Below are positions 40,765 through 49,379 of a stretch of 49,379 nt of DNA, in pieces. The DNA is taken from NCBI RefSeq assembly GCF_000586435.1, contig NZ_BAWH01000023.1:1-49379 (forward strand), read 5' to 3'. The position numbers and the translations under genes are program-made. The notes beneath the pieces were generated by a model, which made no database searches, had not been told where the DNA came from, and saw only the letters and a list, made by a program, of their open reading frames with translations. Numbering within the stretch: position 1 is the stretch's first letter; each line of letters begins with the position of its first letter. Origin of the DNA: Psychrobacter sp. JCM 18901. GTDB lineage: Bacteria > Pseudomonadota > Gammaproteobacteria > Pseudomonadales > Moraxellaceae.

Positions 40765-43367
40765 TTAGGTCAACTGAGCAACGTTGATCTTGTCTGCTTC
40801 TTCAGTATAGTCTTCCATACGATCGAAGTTCATGTATTGATAGACTTCATCACCCATGCTGTTTAGCATGCCAGCATACTGCTGATACTCATCGTTAGTC
40901 GGCAATTTACCAAGTACCGCTGCGACTGCTGCAAGCTCTGCAGAAGCTAGGTATACGTTAGCGCCTTGACCTAGACGGTTCGGGAAGTTACGAGTTGAGG
41001 TCGATACCGCAGTAGATTTCGGTGCGATACGTGCTTGGTTACCCATACATAGTGAACAACCTGGCATTTCAGTACGAGCGCCGGCTTGTGCATAGATGTT
41101 GTAGTAACCCTCTTCCATCAACTGGCGTGCATCCATCTTAGTAGGTGGTGCAATCCATAGACGAGTCTTCAGGCTTCCTGCTGGTACGTCTTGTAGCAAT
41201 TTACCAGCGGCACGGAAGTGACCGATGTTGGTCATACATGAACCAATGAATACTTCATCAATGGTATCACCAGCCACGTCTGCTAGCGTTTTTGCATCAT
41301 CTGGATCGTTCGGGCAGCAAAGGATAGGCTCTTTGATTTCGCTCATATCGATAGTGATGTCGATCGCGTATTCAGCATCGTCGTCAGCACGCATGAGGCT
41401 TGGGTTAGCCAACCACTCTTGCATTTGCTCAACACGGCGGCTGATCGTACGTGCATCGCCATAGCCTTCTGAAATCATCCACTTAAGCAGCGTGATGTTT
41501 GAATTTAGGTACTCAGTCACTGATGCTTCAGATAAAGTGATGGTACAACCAGCAGCACTACGCTCAGCTGAGGCATCAGACAATTCAAACGCTTGCTCAG
41601 CAGTCAAATCTTCTAGACCTTCGATTTCAAGAATACGGCCGTTGAACTCGTTGATTTTACCTTTCTTATCAACCGTCAAGTAACCTTCTTTGATCGCTTG
41701 ATAAGGGATAGCATGTACTAGGTCACGTAGGGTGATACCAGCTTGACGCTCACCAACAAAACGAACACGAACAGATTCAGGCATATCAAGTGGCATCACA
41801 CCAGTTGCCGCTGCGAATGCAACTAGACCAGAACCCGCTGGGAACGAGATACCCATTGGGAAACGAGTATGCGAATCACCACCAGTACCAACGGTATCTG
41901 GAAGTAGCATACGGTTCAACCATGAGTGAATGATACCATCACCTGGACGTAAGCTTACGCCGCCACGGTTCATGATAAAGTCAGGTAGTGTGTGCTGAGT
42001 CTCAACGTCAACTGGCTTTGGATAAGCGGCAGTATGACAGAATGACTGCATCACGAGATCCGCTTGGAAACCCAAACATGCCAAGTCTTTTAGCTCATCA
42101 CGCGTCATCGGACCAGTCGTATCCTGAGAACCGACCGTAGTCATCTTAGGCTCACAGTACATACCTGGACGTACGCCCGCCAGACCACAAGCTTTACCAA
42201 CCATTTTCTGGGCTAGCGTAAAGCCTTTACCAGTATCAGCTGGCTCTTCTGGCTTAGCAAATACGTCAGAATGACCAAGACCCATGTATTCACGAGCACG
42301 GTTAGTCAAACCACGACCAACGATCAATGGAATACGGCCGCCAGCACGTACTTCATCAAGCAATGTTGGTGAGTTCAATTCAAACGTTGACAATACTTCG
42401 TCAGAATCATGCTTAGTGATTTTGCCTTCGTACGGATAGATGTCAAATACATCACCCATGTTTAGGTTATCAACTGCCACTTTTTCAATTGGCAATGCGC
42501 CAGAATCTTCCATCGTGTTAAAGAAGATAGGAGCGATATTGTTACCAAGTACGAGACCGCCGCCACGTTTGTTTGGCACGTTAGGGATATCTTCACCCAT
42601 CAACCACAATACTGAGTTAGTTGCAGACTTACGGCTAGAACCAGTACCAACGACGTCACCCACGTAGCTAACGGATGGCCTTTTTCTTTCAATTCTTCGA
42701 TTTGCTTCATTGGACCAACAACACCCTCTTCGTCAGCATTGATGCCGTCGCGAGAGTTTTTGTGCATGGCTAGTGAATGCAATGGGATATCAGGACGGCT
42801 CCATGCGTCTTGCGCAGGTGACAAGTCATCCGTGTTGGTTTCACCAGTGACTTTGAACGTCGTGTAAGTGGTTTTCTTTGGTACTTCAGGGCGATTCAAG
42901 AACCATTCTGCGTCAGCCCAAGACTGAACCACTTCTTTTGCGATGGTGTTGCCCGCTTCTGCTTTTTCAGTCACGTCATTGAACGCGTCAAATACTAGCA
43001 AAGTCTTTTTCAATGCTTCAGCTGCATCTTGTGCCACTTCCGCGTCATCTAGTGCTGCAACCAATGGCTGAACGTTGTAGCCACCTTGCATGGTGCCTAA
43101 GATTTGAACCGCTTTTTGCTTGCTGATAAGTGGTGATGAGGTTTCACCTTTTAAGATAGCGGCCAAAAATGCTGCTTTAACATATGCTGCTTGGTCAACA
43201 CCAGCAGGGATACGATTTTCTAGCAGGTTCATCAAAAACGCATCTTCACCTGTAGGTGGCGTTTTTAGGAGTTCAACCAACTCTACTACTTGTTTTTCGT
43301 TCAGTGGTAGCGGAACCGTTCCTAGCTCAGCACGTTCTTCGACATGTTTACGATAAGCTTCTAACAC
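40765..43367 (-). CDS. acnB: AcnB, bifunctional aconitate hydratase 2 (one frameshift)
   Basis: AcnB interconverts citrate and isocitrate in the TCA cycle and also acts as an iron-responsive RNA-binding protein. The total is about 866 residues, normal. The N-terminal HEAT-like domain ([16 protein letters not shown]) is present. The 4Fe-4S cysteines lie in [11 protein letters not shown] and [13 protein letters not shown]. The break is near 42663: GCTACGTGGG on the minus strand should be GCTTACGTGGG, giving [19 protein letters not shown]. The start codon is GTG at 43367, with GAGGA upstream. Confidence 0.96.
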
Positions 43368-43702
43368 AATAGTCGTCCTCGTTAGTTGGGGTTTAGCACA
43401 TTACGTGGGTAGTCAGCATGACTGCCTGCGTCGATATACTATAGGGAATAATTATTGGTGCAATCATAGCTTAAAACGCTCTAAATGTTAATGGCTCAGC
43501 CAGTAAAAGGCGGATAGTAAGGCCATATCGAACATTTATTATAAAAATAGTGCTCTCTACAATAGCGTTGCATGCCCCATTATCAGTGATGTCCCATTGA
43601 TTATTGTTAATAATGATTACTTGCTTTATGCACGCGCAGTCGCCATATGACTGTTATGCAACTCTGTAAGAGATACCTTCAATAAATACTAAGGATGCCG
43701 AT
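43368..43702. other. Divergent intergenic region, no gene seen
   Basis: This 335-base spacer separates acnB (minus) from the carboxymuconolactone-decarboxylase-like gene (plus). It must contain two promoters. I see no distinctive hairpin. The acnB leader would start here. Confidence 0.5.
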
Positions 43703-44099
43703 ATGGACGATAGCACCAACTATGACAATGGGCTAAAAGTACGCACTGAGGTCATGGGTGAGCAACATGTCAAACGCTCACTTGATGCTGCCACAGGATT
43801 TACCCAGCCGCTACAAGACTGGATAATTGAACACGCTTGGGGCAGCACATGGCAAGATGACTCAGTACTGCCGCGCAAATATCGCTCATTAATCACGATT
43901 GCTTTTTTTGATTGCCCAAAAAAGCCCAACTGAGTTAAAAGGCCATATTCGAGGCGCGATCAATAATGGTGCCAGTGTCGCTGAGATTCGAGAAGTATTA
44001 ATGCATAGCTTGCCCTACTGCGGTGCACCCGCCACCCAAGAAGCGTTTCGCGCCGCTATAGATGTACTGAATGAGTTAGAGATTAACATAGATATTTAA
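43703..44099 (+). CDS. Carboxymuconolactone-decarboxylase-family protein (one frameshift)
   Basis: This protein of about 131 residues is close in pattern to PcaC, which decarboxylates 4-carboxymuconolactone in protocatechuate breakdown. It shows YRSLITIAFLIAQ, then LKGHIRGAINNGASVAEIREVLMHSLPYCGAPATQEAFR. The break is at a T7 run near 43904-43910; six gives AFLIAQKSPTELKG. No other protocatechuate genes are adjacent, so it may instead be a related peroxidase-type protein of the AhpD-like superfamily. Confidence 0.85.
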
Positions 44100-44166
44100 A
44101 ACTATGGTTGTCAGAGCAATCGTAGTAATCTTAACGATATTGTTCCAAAATTGACTGCCAAATTTC

Positions 44167-44175
44167 TGCTATAAT
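44167..44175 (+). promoter_or_regulatory. Extended -10 promoter element for lipA
   Basis: TGCTATAAT is a good extended -10, about 72 bases before the lipA start. A TTGACT upstream is too close (13 bases) to be an ordinary -35, which fits an extended -10 promoter. Confidence 0.45.
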
Positions 44176-44246
44176 ATCGCCACTTATAAAACATTCTGAT
44201 AATTCCATAAACCTTATAGTATAAAGGGTTAAGAGATAATTCCATT

Positions 44247-45291
44247 ATGACAACTGCCGTACAAACGCATGTACCTGCTGCTAAAGCCAAACCAAAAAAA
44301 GCCATCCAAGGCGAAAAGCTACGAGGCTATGACAAAGTTGCCCGTATCCCAATTAAGGTGATCCCGACTGTCGAGGCAAAGAAAAAGCCTGATTGGATTC
44401 GGGTAAAAATGTCCTCGCCTGCTGAAGTTGCTCGTATCAAAGCAACCTTGCGTGAGCAAAAGCTTTATACCGTTTGTGAAGAAGCGGCCTGCCCTAACCT
44501 GCCACAGTGCTTTGCTGATGGTACAGCCACCTTTATGATCATGGGTGATATCTGTACGCGTCGCTGCCCGTTCTGTGATGTCGGTCATGGTCGTCCTAAT
44601 GAGCTAGACAAGGATGAGCCGCGTCATACCGCTGAAACCATTCAAGGTCTACAGCTCAAATATGCCGTAATCACCTCTGTCGATCGTGATGATCTAAAAG
44701 ACGGCGGTGCGGGACATTTTGTAGAAGTGCTAAACGAATCAAGAGCGCTTAGCCCAAACTGCTTGATTGAAATCCTAGTGCCCGATTTCCGTGGTCGTAT
44801 GGATATTGCGTTGGATTTATTGACAGAGACTGCACCAGATGTGTTTAACCACAACATCGAAACCGTGCCACGTCTATACAAAGCTTTCCGTCCAGGTTCT
44901 GACTATCAGCATTCGCTAGATTTGCTTAAGATTTATAAAGAGCGTCGTCCTGATATCGCCACCAAGTGCGGCTTTATGGTTGGTCTTGGTGAGACAGAAG
45001 AAGAGATCTATGCCCTACTCGATGACTTAAAAGCTCATGATGTAGATATGATCACTATCGGTCAGTATCTACAGCCTAGTAAAAACCATGCGCCTGTCGA
45101 TCGTTATGTCCATCCAGACGAGTTCCAACGCTATATGGACTACGGTAAAAAGATTGGCTTCTTTAGCATTTGGGCAGGTCCAATGGTACGCTCAAGCTAC
45201 TTTGCAGATCGTCAGTACTATGGCGAAGACTGCCCAGCACCTATCCGTAGCAAAAAAAGCATTAGAAGCTGAAGGCAAACTTGGCTGCTAA
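44247..45291 (+). CDS. lipA: LipA, lipoyl synthase (frameshift at the C-terminus)
   Basis: LipA is a radical-SAM enzyme that inserts two sulfur atoms into octanoyl groups of 2-oxoacid dehydrogenases and the glycine-cleavage H protein. The auxiliary cluster motif CX4CX5C is [12 protein letters not shown], and the radical-SAM motif CX3CX2C is CTRRCPFC. The conserved SSYFA follows near the end. Breaks at an A7 run near 45251-45257; six gives [14 protein letters not shown] and a stop at 45291. Total about 347 residues. An N-terminal Ala/Lys-rich extension is visible. Confidence 0.96.
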
Positions 45292-45366
45292 TTTAGCAAT
45301 AAAGTGATGTGAACAACAGCCGCTAAGAACAGTAGCTAAGACAGTTATTACGACATCTCGAGAATA

Positions 45367-45410
45367 TTAAAAAGGGTGAATAACAAATTTGTTATTCACC
45401 CTTTTTTTTA
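45367..45410. terminator. Bidirectional intrinsic terminator
   Basis: A perfect 16-bp inverted repeat, core AGGGTGAATAAC with GTTATTCACCCT, surrounds AAATTT. A and T runs flank it, between converging lipA and the TRAP permease gene. Confidence 0.9.
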
Positions 45411-45446
45411 GCTTTAATAAATTGTCAAAGGATTAAACCTAACGCT

Positions 45447-47487
45447 TTACACGGTTAAAGTTGGCGTTGGCTTTCCAGCTGTTTTTATATTGAATGCAGC
45501 AATACCAAGGACAATAATACCACCTGCGATACCAGTCGTAATCTCAGGATAAATCAATAGCAAAGCACCAATAGCTAAGATGACACGAGTTACCGTATTC
45601 ATACTGCCTCTGAAGTACCCTTCAAGTGCTGAGCTTAGCGCAATAACACCCGTCACCGAAGTCACTACTACTGTAATGATATCTACAATAGGTGGCAGCG
45701 GGAAATCTTTTGCCGTGACTGCTAGGCCGGTTGGATCTATCATCAACATCGTTGGATTATAAATAAACATAAACGGCACGATGAATCCCGCGAGAGCAAG
45801 TTTGAGGGACAAGAACCCTGTCTTCATCGGATCTCCACCGGATATACCTGCACCCGCAAAGGCTGCGAGACACACAGGCGGTGTAATATTGGCAAAGATA
45901 CCAAAATAGAAAACAAACATGTGCGCTGACAAGATTGGAATATCAAAACCGGCCAATGCTGGCGCAGCCATCGTCGCCGTAATGATATAGCAGGAATAGA
46001 GGGTAATCCCATGCCCAAAACCATTGATGCCAACATCGTTAAGATAAGCGTAAAGAATAGTGATCCTGCGCCTAGCGTGACGATAGAGGACGTCATTACC
46101 GTACCAAAACTGGTCAGACTCACAACCCCAATGATAATACCAACGACCGCACAAGCAGCCATGACCGCTAATGACTGGCGCGCACCATCTTCTAATGCAC
46201 CCAAAATATCAGAAAAGCTCATGCGAGTTTCGGCACGTAGCATACTGATCACAACGGTAAAGCCAATGGTATAAGCTGCTGCATATCCCACAGGTACGTT
46301 TCTGATCAATAAGAAAATCAAAAAGACAATGGGCAATAGCATGTGACCGCGGGCTTTTAATACTTCTTTTACCGCTGGTAAATTTTCTTTAGCAATACCT
46401 TTTAGATCTCGACGTCCAGCACGGAAATGCACCTGCGCAATGACGCCTAAATAGTATAATATCGCTGGCAATAATGCTGCTAAGGCAATCGTGCTATACG
46501 GCAAGCCTGTTGTCTCAGCCATAATGAAAGCACTGGCACCCATAATCGGAGGCAAAATCTGTCCACCAACCGAGGCACTGGCTTCAACTGCACCTGCGAA
46601 ATCTTTGTGATAGCCGACCTTCTTCATTAACGGAATAGTAAAGGCACCCGTACTAACCACATTTGATAAAGCTGAGCCATTGATACTGCCCATAAAGCCA
46701 CTAGAGATGACTGCTACTTTTGCAGGTCCGCCCTTTTTATGACCAGCGATAGCCAATGCCAAATCATTAAATAACTGCCCCATTCCTGAACGTGCTAAAA
46801 ACGCACCGAACAGAATGAACAAGAAGATAAAGGTGACCGATGCACCAATCGCAACAGAGTACAAACCCTCTGTTTTTAAGAATAATTGACCAAAGATATC
46901 ACCCATATCATAAGGGCGAGTCAAAAGTCTGTCAGGCATAAAGTCTAAATGACTAACAAATGGATAGCCAAAAATATGCCGGCCAAGATTGGCAAAATCC
47001 AACCAGTAATACGGCGACTGCCTTCTAACACGCAGACTACCGTAATCAAAGAAAATATCACATCGACCTGATTGGCCATACCGCCACGCGAGGTAACGAT
47101 ATCTTGATACTCATAAATGAGATAGCCCATACCGGATAGAGACAAGGCAAACCAAATCCAGTCATACCATGCCACTCGCTTGCGACTGCTTTTTTTGCTG
47201 GCTGGAAAAATTAGGAATATCAATGCAAAACCAACACCCACGTGTACAGAGCGCTGTAACAGTGCTGGCATTGGATTAAAAGTGATATATAAATGAAACA
47301 GTGAATAGAGTATACAAATGCCAGCAATGAAATATTTTACTGGTCCTTGAGTGATATGACGCGTGATTGACTCTCGGTCATATTTTTCCAATACTGCTCG
47401 GTTGACCGCATCCGCCTCAGCATCGTTATCAACTTGAGCATCTGGCATGGTAGTCACACTACCTTGATCCGTCACTTGGGAGTTCAT
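45447..47487 (-). CDS. TRAP transporter fused 4TM/12TM permease, TAXI type (two frameshifts)
   Basis: This large inner-membrane permease of about 680 residues combines the small and large TRAP membrane subunits and imports an organic substrate using an ion gradient. Evidence includes many membrane helices, ISSGFMGSINGSALSNVVSTGAFTIPLMKK, ASVGGQILPPIMGASAFIM and LGMGLPSIPAYIITATMAAPAL after correction. Breaks: GGCATATTTTTGG near 46980 (minus strand; one more T gives LAGIFFGYPFVSH) and GCTATATC near 45992 (GCTTATATC). The ATG at 47487 (MNSQVTDQ) follows AAAAAGGA and lies inside the end of the DUF1850 gene. The N-terminus of about 60 residues is cytoplasmic and acidic. Confidence 0.9.
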
Positions 47488-48022
47488 GACAAAAGTCCTT
47501 TTTAAATCTATCAATTAAATCATACGTCTTAGGCATGATCACCACTTCAGAATAGTCTGGCACCCACTGGTGAATCAAGAAACGATGATCACCATAATCC
47601 ATTTCACCTTTGGTCAGTCTAGATACGACCCAATTAAGGCGAGGCAGTTTTTCGTTAATTTGATAACCCAGATAGCCAGGCTTTTGTATGGGAGCGAGCG
47701 GTTCAGTTGAGGGCGTCCCTGCACCGAACGCTTCAAAATAGGTCGTGGTCAGTAACAGCTCCGCACCTGCTGTACTGCTGCCGTCTATGCGTTGATACTG
47801 TTCTTCCCACCACTGTTTTTCTACAGAATGTATCCAACGTAGCTGAAAATCAGGCTCAGTGAAATAACAAACCTTATCATCAGCACCGTCTACGCCTGCG
47901 ACTCGCACTTCAACGACAGACTGAAGCGTAGAGCCTAACCATAGCGTAAAAAAAACCAGCGCTGCAATAAATGCCGCGCCAGTTGATAACCATAATGAAT
48001 TACTTGGCTGCTTGTTCGTCAT
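47459..48022 (-). CDS. DUF1850 protein of the TAXI-TRAP operon
   Basis: The 187-residue protein is intact. It has one N-terminal membrane segment (ALVFFTLWLGSTLQSVVEV) and a DUF1850 domain: FQLRWIHSVEKQWWEEQY, then TTTYFEAFGAGTPS. DUF1850 genes usually sit with TAXI-TRAP genes; the molecular role is not known. It overlaps the binding-protein gene upstream by 23 bases and the permease gene downstream by 29, which implies translational coupling. Confidence 0.88.
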   Translation of the reverse strand: MTNKQPSNSLWLSTGAAFIAALVFFTLWLGSTLQSVVEVRVAGVDGADDKVCYFTEPDFQLRWIHSVEKQWWEEQYQRIDGSSTAGAELLLTTTYFEAFGAGTPSTEPLAPIQKPGYLGYQINEKLPRLNWVVSRLTKGEMDYGDHRFLIHQWVPDYSEVVIMPKTYDLIDRFKKDFCHELPSDGSR

Positions 48023-49018
48023 AGTATTTTTTTAGCTCCAGGATGGATTGGGCTACCATGCCATCACGAGCGGTTTCTAGACTGATATCATTGGCCGCTT
48101 GGTGAGCTGTTTTTAGACCATCTAAATTATCAAACAATGCTTTGGTTAGTTTATAACCATCCGCTTCAGATAGATCAGAGCTAACCAATAGTGCATTCAT
48201 GATTGCGGCAGTTGGTACGGCTGTTTCGTTGCCATAAGTGCCAGCAGGAATCTCAAAGGTTTTGAAGTAAGGCTTGGTCGCGATGATTTCTTTTAGCTTG
48301 TCTTGGTTGATAGTGACAATCTGCAAATCTAAGCCTTGTTCTAACTCCATCAAAGATGAGTTTGGTAGGCCGCTACTAAAGAATGCCGCTTCGATCTTAC
48401 CTGCTTTCATACCATCAGCAGCTTCAGCAAAGCCTAGATAATCAACGGTGACATCATCATATGTGATACCAAACCCTTCTAGTAAAGTACGAGCATTTAC
48501 TTCTGTACCAGAACCTTGATCCCCTACCGCAATGCGCTTGCCTCGTAAATCTTCAATGTTTTTGATACCAGATTTTTTTGAGGTTACGATTTGCACGACA
48601 TTAGGTACAAAACAGCAATCTGCTGAATGTTAGTGATTGGCTGCTCAAAGTTGTTTTTACCTTCGACAGCATCTGTCACTACGTCACTTAGTGCCAAGAC
48701 CATATCGACCTTGCCTTGGGTCAATAGATTGACGTTTTCGACTGATGCGCCAGTGGTTTGTGTTTTTGAGTTTACGCCAAAGGTTTTGACATAGACTTCA
48801 GACAATGAGGTGCCGATGATGTTGTAAGGGCCAGACGCACCGCCAGTAGCAATGGTCAAAAACTTAGTATCAAGCTTATCTACTGCAGTATCTGTTGCCG
48901 CACTATCTGCAGATGCAGTATCACTGCCCTCTGAGCTTGGAGATGAGCATGCAGTTAGACCTAAGGCAGCACTCAACATAGCTGACAAAAGTAATGGGGA
49001 TTTTAAAGAATTAAGCAT
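48000..49018 (-). CDS. TAXI-family TRAP solute-binding lipoprotein (one frameshift)
   Basis: This is the extracytoplasmic receptor of the TRAP system, about 340 residues. The signal peptide ends in a lipobox (GLTAC), then a Ser/Thr/Asp-rich tether. The binding domain has ATGGASGPYNIIGTSLSEVY, QTTGASVENVNLLTQGKVDM and VGDQGSGTEVNARTLLEGFG. The break is near 48603: minus-strand TACCTAATG should be TACCCTAATG, giving AVLYPNVVQIVTSKK. The start ATG 49018 has AAGGA at 8 bases; an ATG at 49027 would overlap that site. It is the first gene of the operon. Confidence 0.9.
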
Positions 49019-49379
49019 TGAATTCATCCTTGAAGTGGTCGATTTTGTACGTTTAACAATATCCGTATTTATACATAAATACGTTACAGACGAGTAATAA
49101 TATAGTAATTCTGTCAATAAATAAACCTTAGCTTACTTTCTCTTTTTCTTTCAATACCTTATATTTAAAGCTATCAGAGAAAATATAGGGCATTCATTAA
49201 TTAGCTAACATATACGTATGTTTTGCTATGCGAAACAAAGTTCCATTTAATAAATATTAAAACAAAAATTGTCGCTATTGTAAACCTTTATCGATATCTA
49301 GCAAATATCGCCATATCGCATTATTTCTTAGGAATTTTTAGATATAGCAAATTAATGAGGACTCTGAATTTATAACTAT
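49019..49379. other. Upstream region of the TAXI-TRAP operon
   Basis: This 361-base AT-rich end of the window should hold the operon promoter. I see no gene in either strand that I can support and no clear operator. Confidence 0.45.

Noticed and set aside
1..49379. Widespread true pseudogenes or genome decay
   Set aside because: The breaks are single bases in short runs, evenly spread and present in essential genes, while the rest of each frame is fully conserved. Sequence error explains this better.
1..49379. Programmed ribosomal frameshifting or transcript slippage as a general mechanism
   Set aside because: Breaks go in both directions, many are not at slippery heptamers, and nearly fifty such sites in one window would be unprecedented.
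1..49379. CRISPR arrays, tRNA or rRNA genes
   Set aside because: I saw no regularly spaced repeats and no tRNA- or rRNA-like sequence in the intergenic regions.

Overview
The window looks like chromosomal DNA of a moderately AT-rich gammaproteobacterium of the Moraxellaceae, most likely Psychrobacter or a close relative. This rests on protein character and gene content (LolD/LolC, a CcoNOQP oxidase, QueC, TtcA, AcnB, PACE, TAXI-TRAP) and not on a database search. I see no rRNA, tRNA, insertion sequence, prophage or CRISPR array.

The dominant technical feature is about 48 apparent single-base indels, roughly one per kb, which split more than half of the genes. They hit housekeeping genes (lolC, ccoN, acnB, lipA, rlmKL) as well as accessory ones. 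They fall in two classes: A/T runs of six read as seven, and one base lost from a short run such as CC, GG or TT. Restoring one base nearly always rejoins a full-length family member. I therefore annotate whole spans as single genes and treat the breaks as probable sequence errors, not gene decay.

Layout. 1-2.1 kb: lipoprotein-release ABC transporter (lolD, lolC, minus strand). 2.5-4.0 kb: an unknown protein and an SCP2 sterol-carrier protein. 4.9-11.1 kb: cbb3 cytochrome c oxidase ccoNOQP, then the assembly genes ccoG and a FixH-like gene. 11.2-20.2 kb: ttcA and queC (tRNA modification, divergent), a small secreted protein, a Bcp peroxiredoxin, a dihydrolipoyl-dehydrogenase-like flavoprotein, an MscS channel and the bifunctional 23S rRNA methyltransferase rlmKL.

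20.4-37.4 kb is the interesting block, a large tellurium-resistance/stress (ter) neighbourhood. It holds three TerD paralogues, a DUF475/TerC-type membrane protein, an AIM24/TIGR00266 protein and two-domain TerA. It also holds what appears to be the complete ter-linked 'biosynthetic module': ATP-grasp ligase, PRTase-TRSP, HAD phosphatase, PRTase-PELOTA (StiP type) and an HpcH/citrate-lyase-like enzyme. The last four follow a gene encoding a TerD-like domain fused to a trypsin-like serine protease. A glutaminase gene and a divergent set (MHYT membrane sensor, V4R-like Cys protein, small ACT-like protein) lie inside the block. Together these suggest metal or membrane-stress sensing (TerC/TerD), synthesis of an unknown nucleoside-like metabolite, and a proteolytic arm.

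37.4-49.4 kb: an alpha/beta hydrolase, a crotonase-family enzyme, a PACE efflux protein, a DUF805 protein, aconitase B, a carboxymuconolactone-decarboxylase-like protein, lipoyl synthase, and a TAXI-type TRAP uptake operon (binding protein, DUF1850, fused permease). Strong bidirectional hairpins separate most converging gene pairs.
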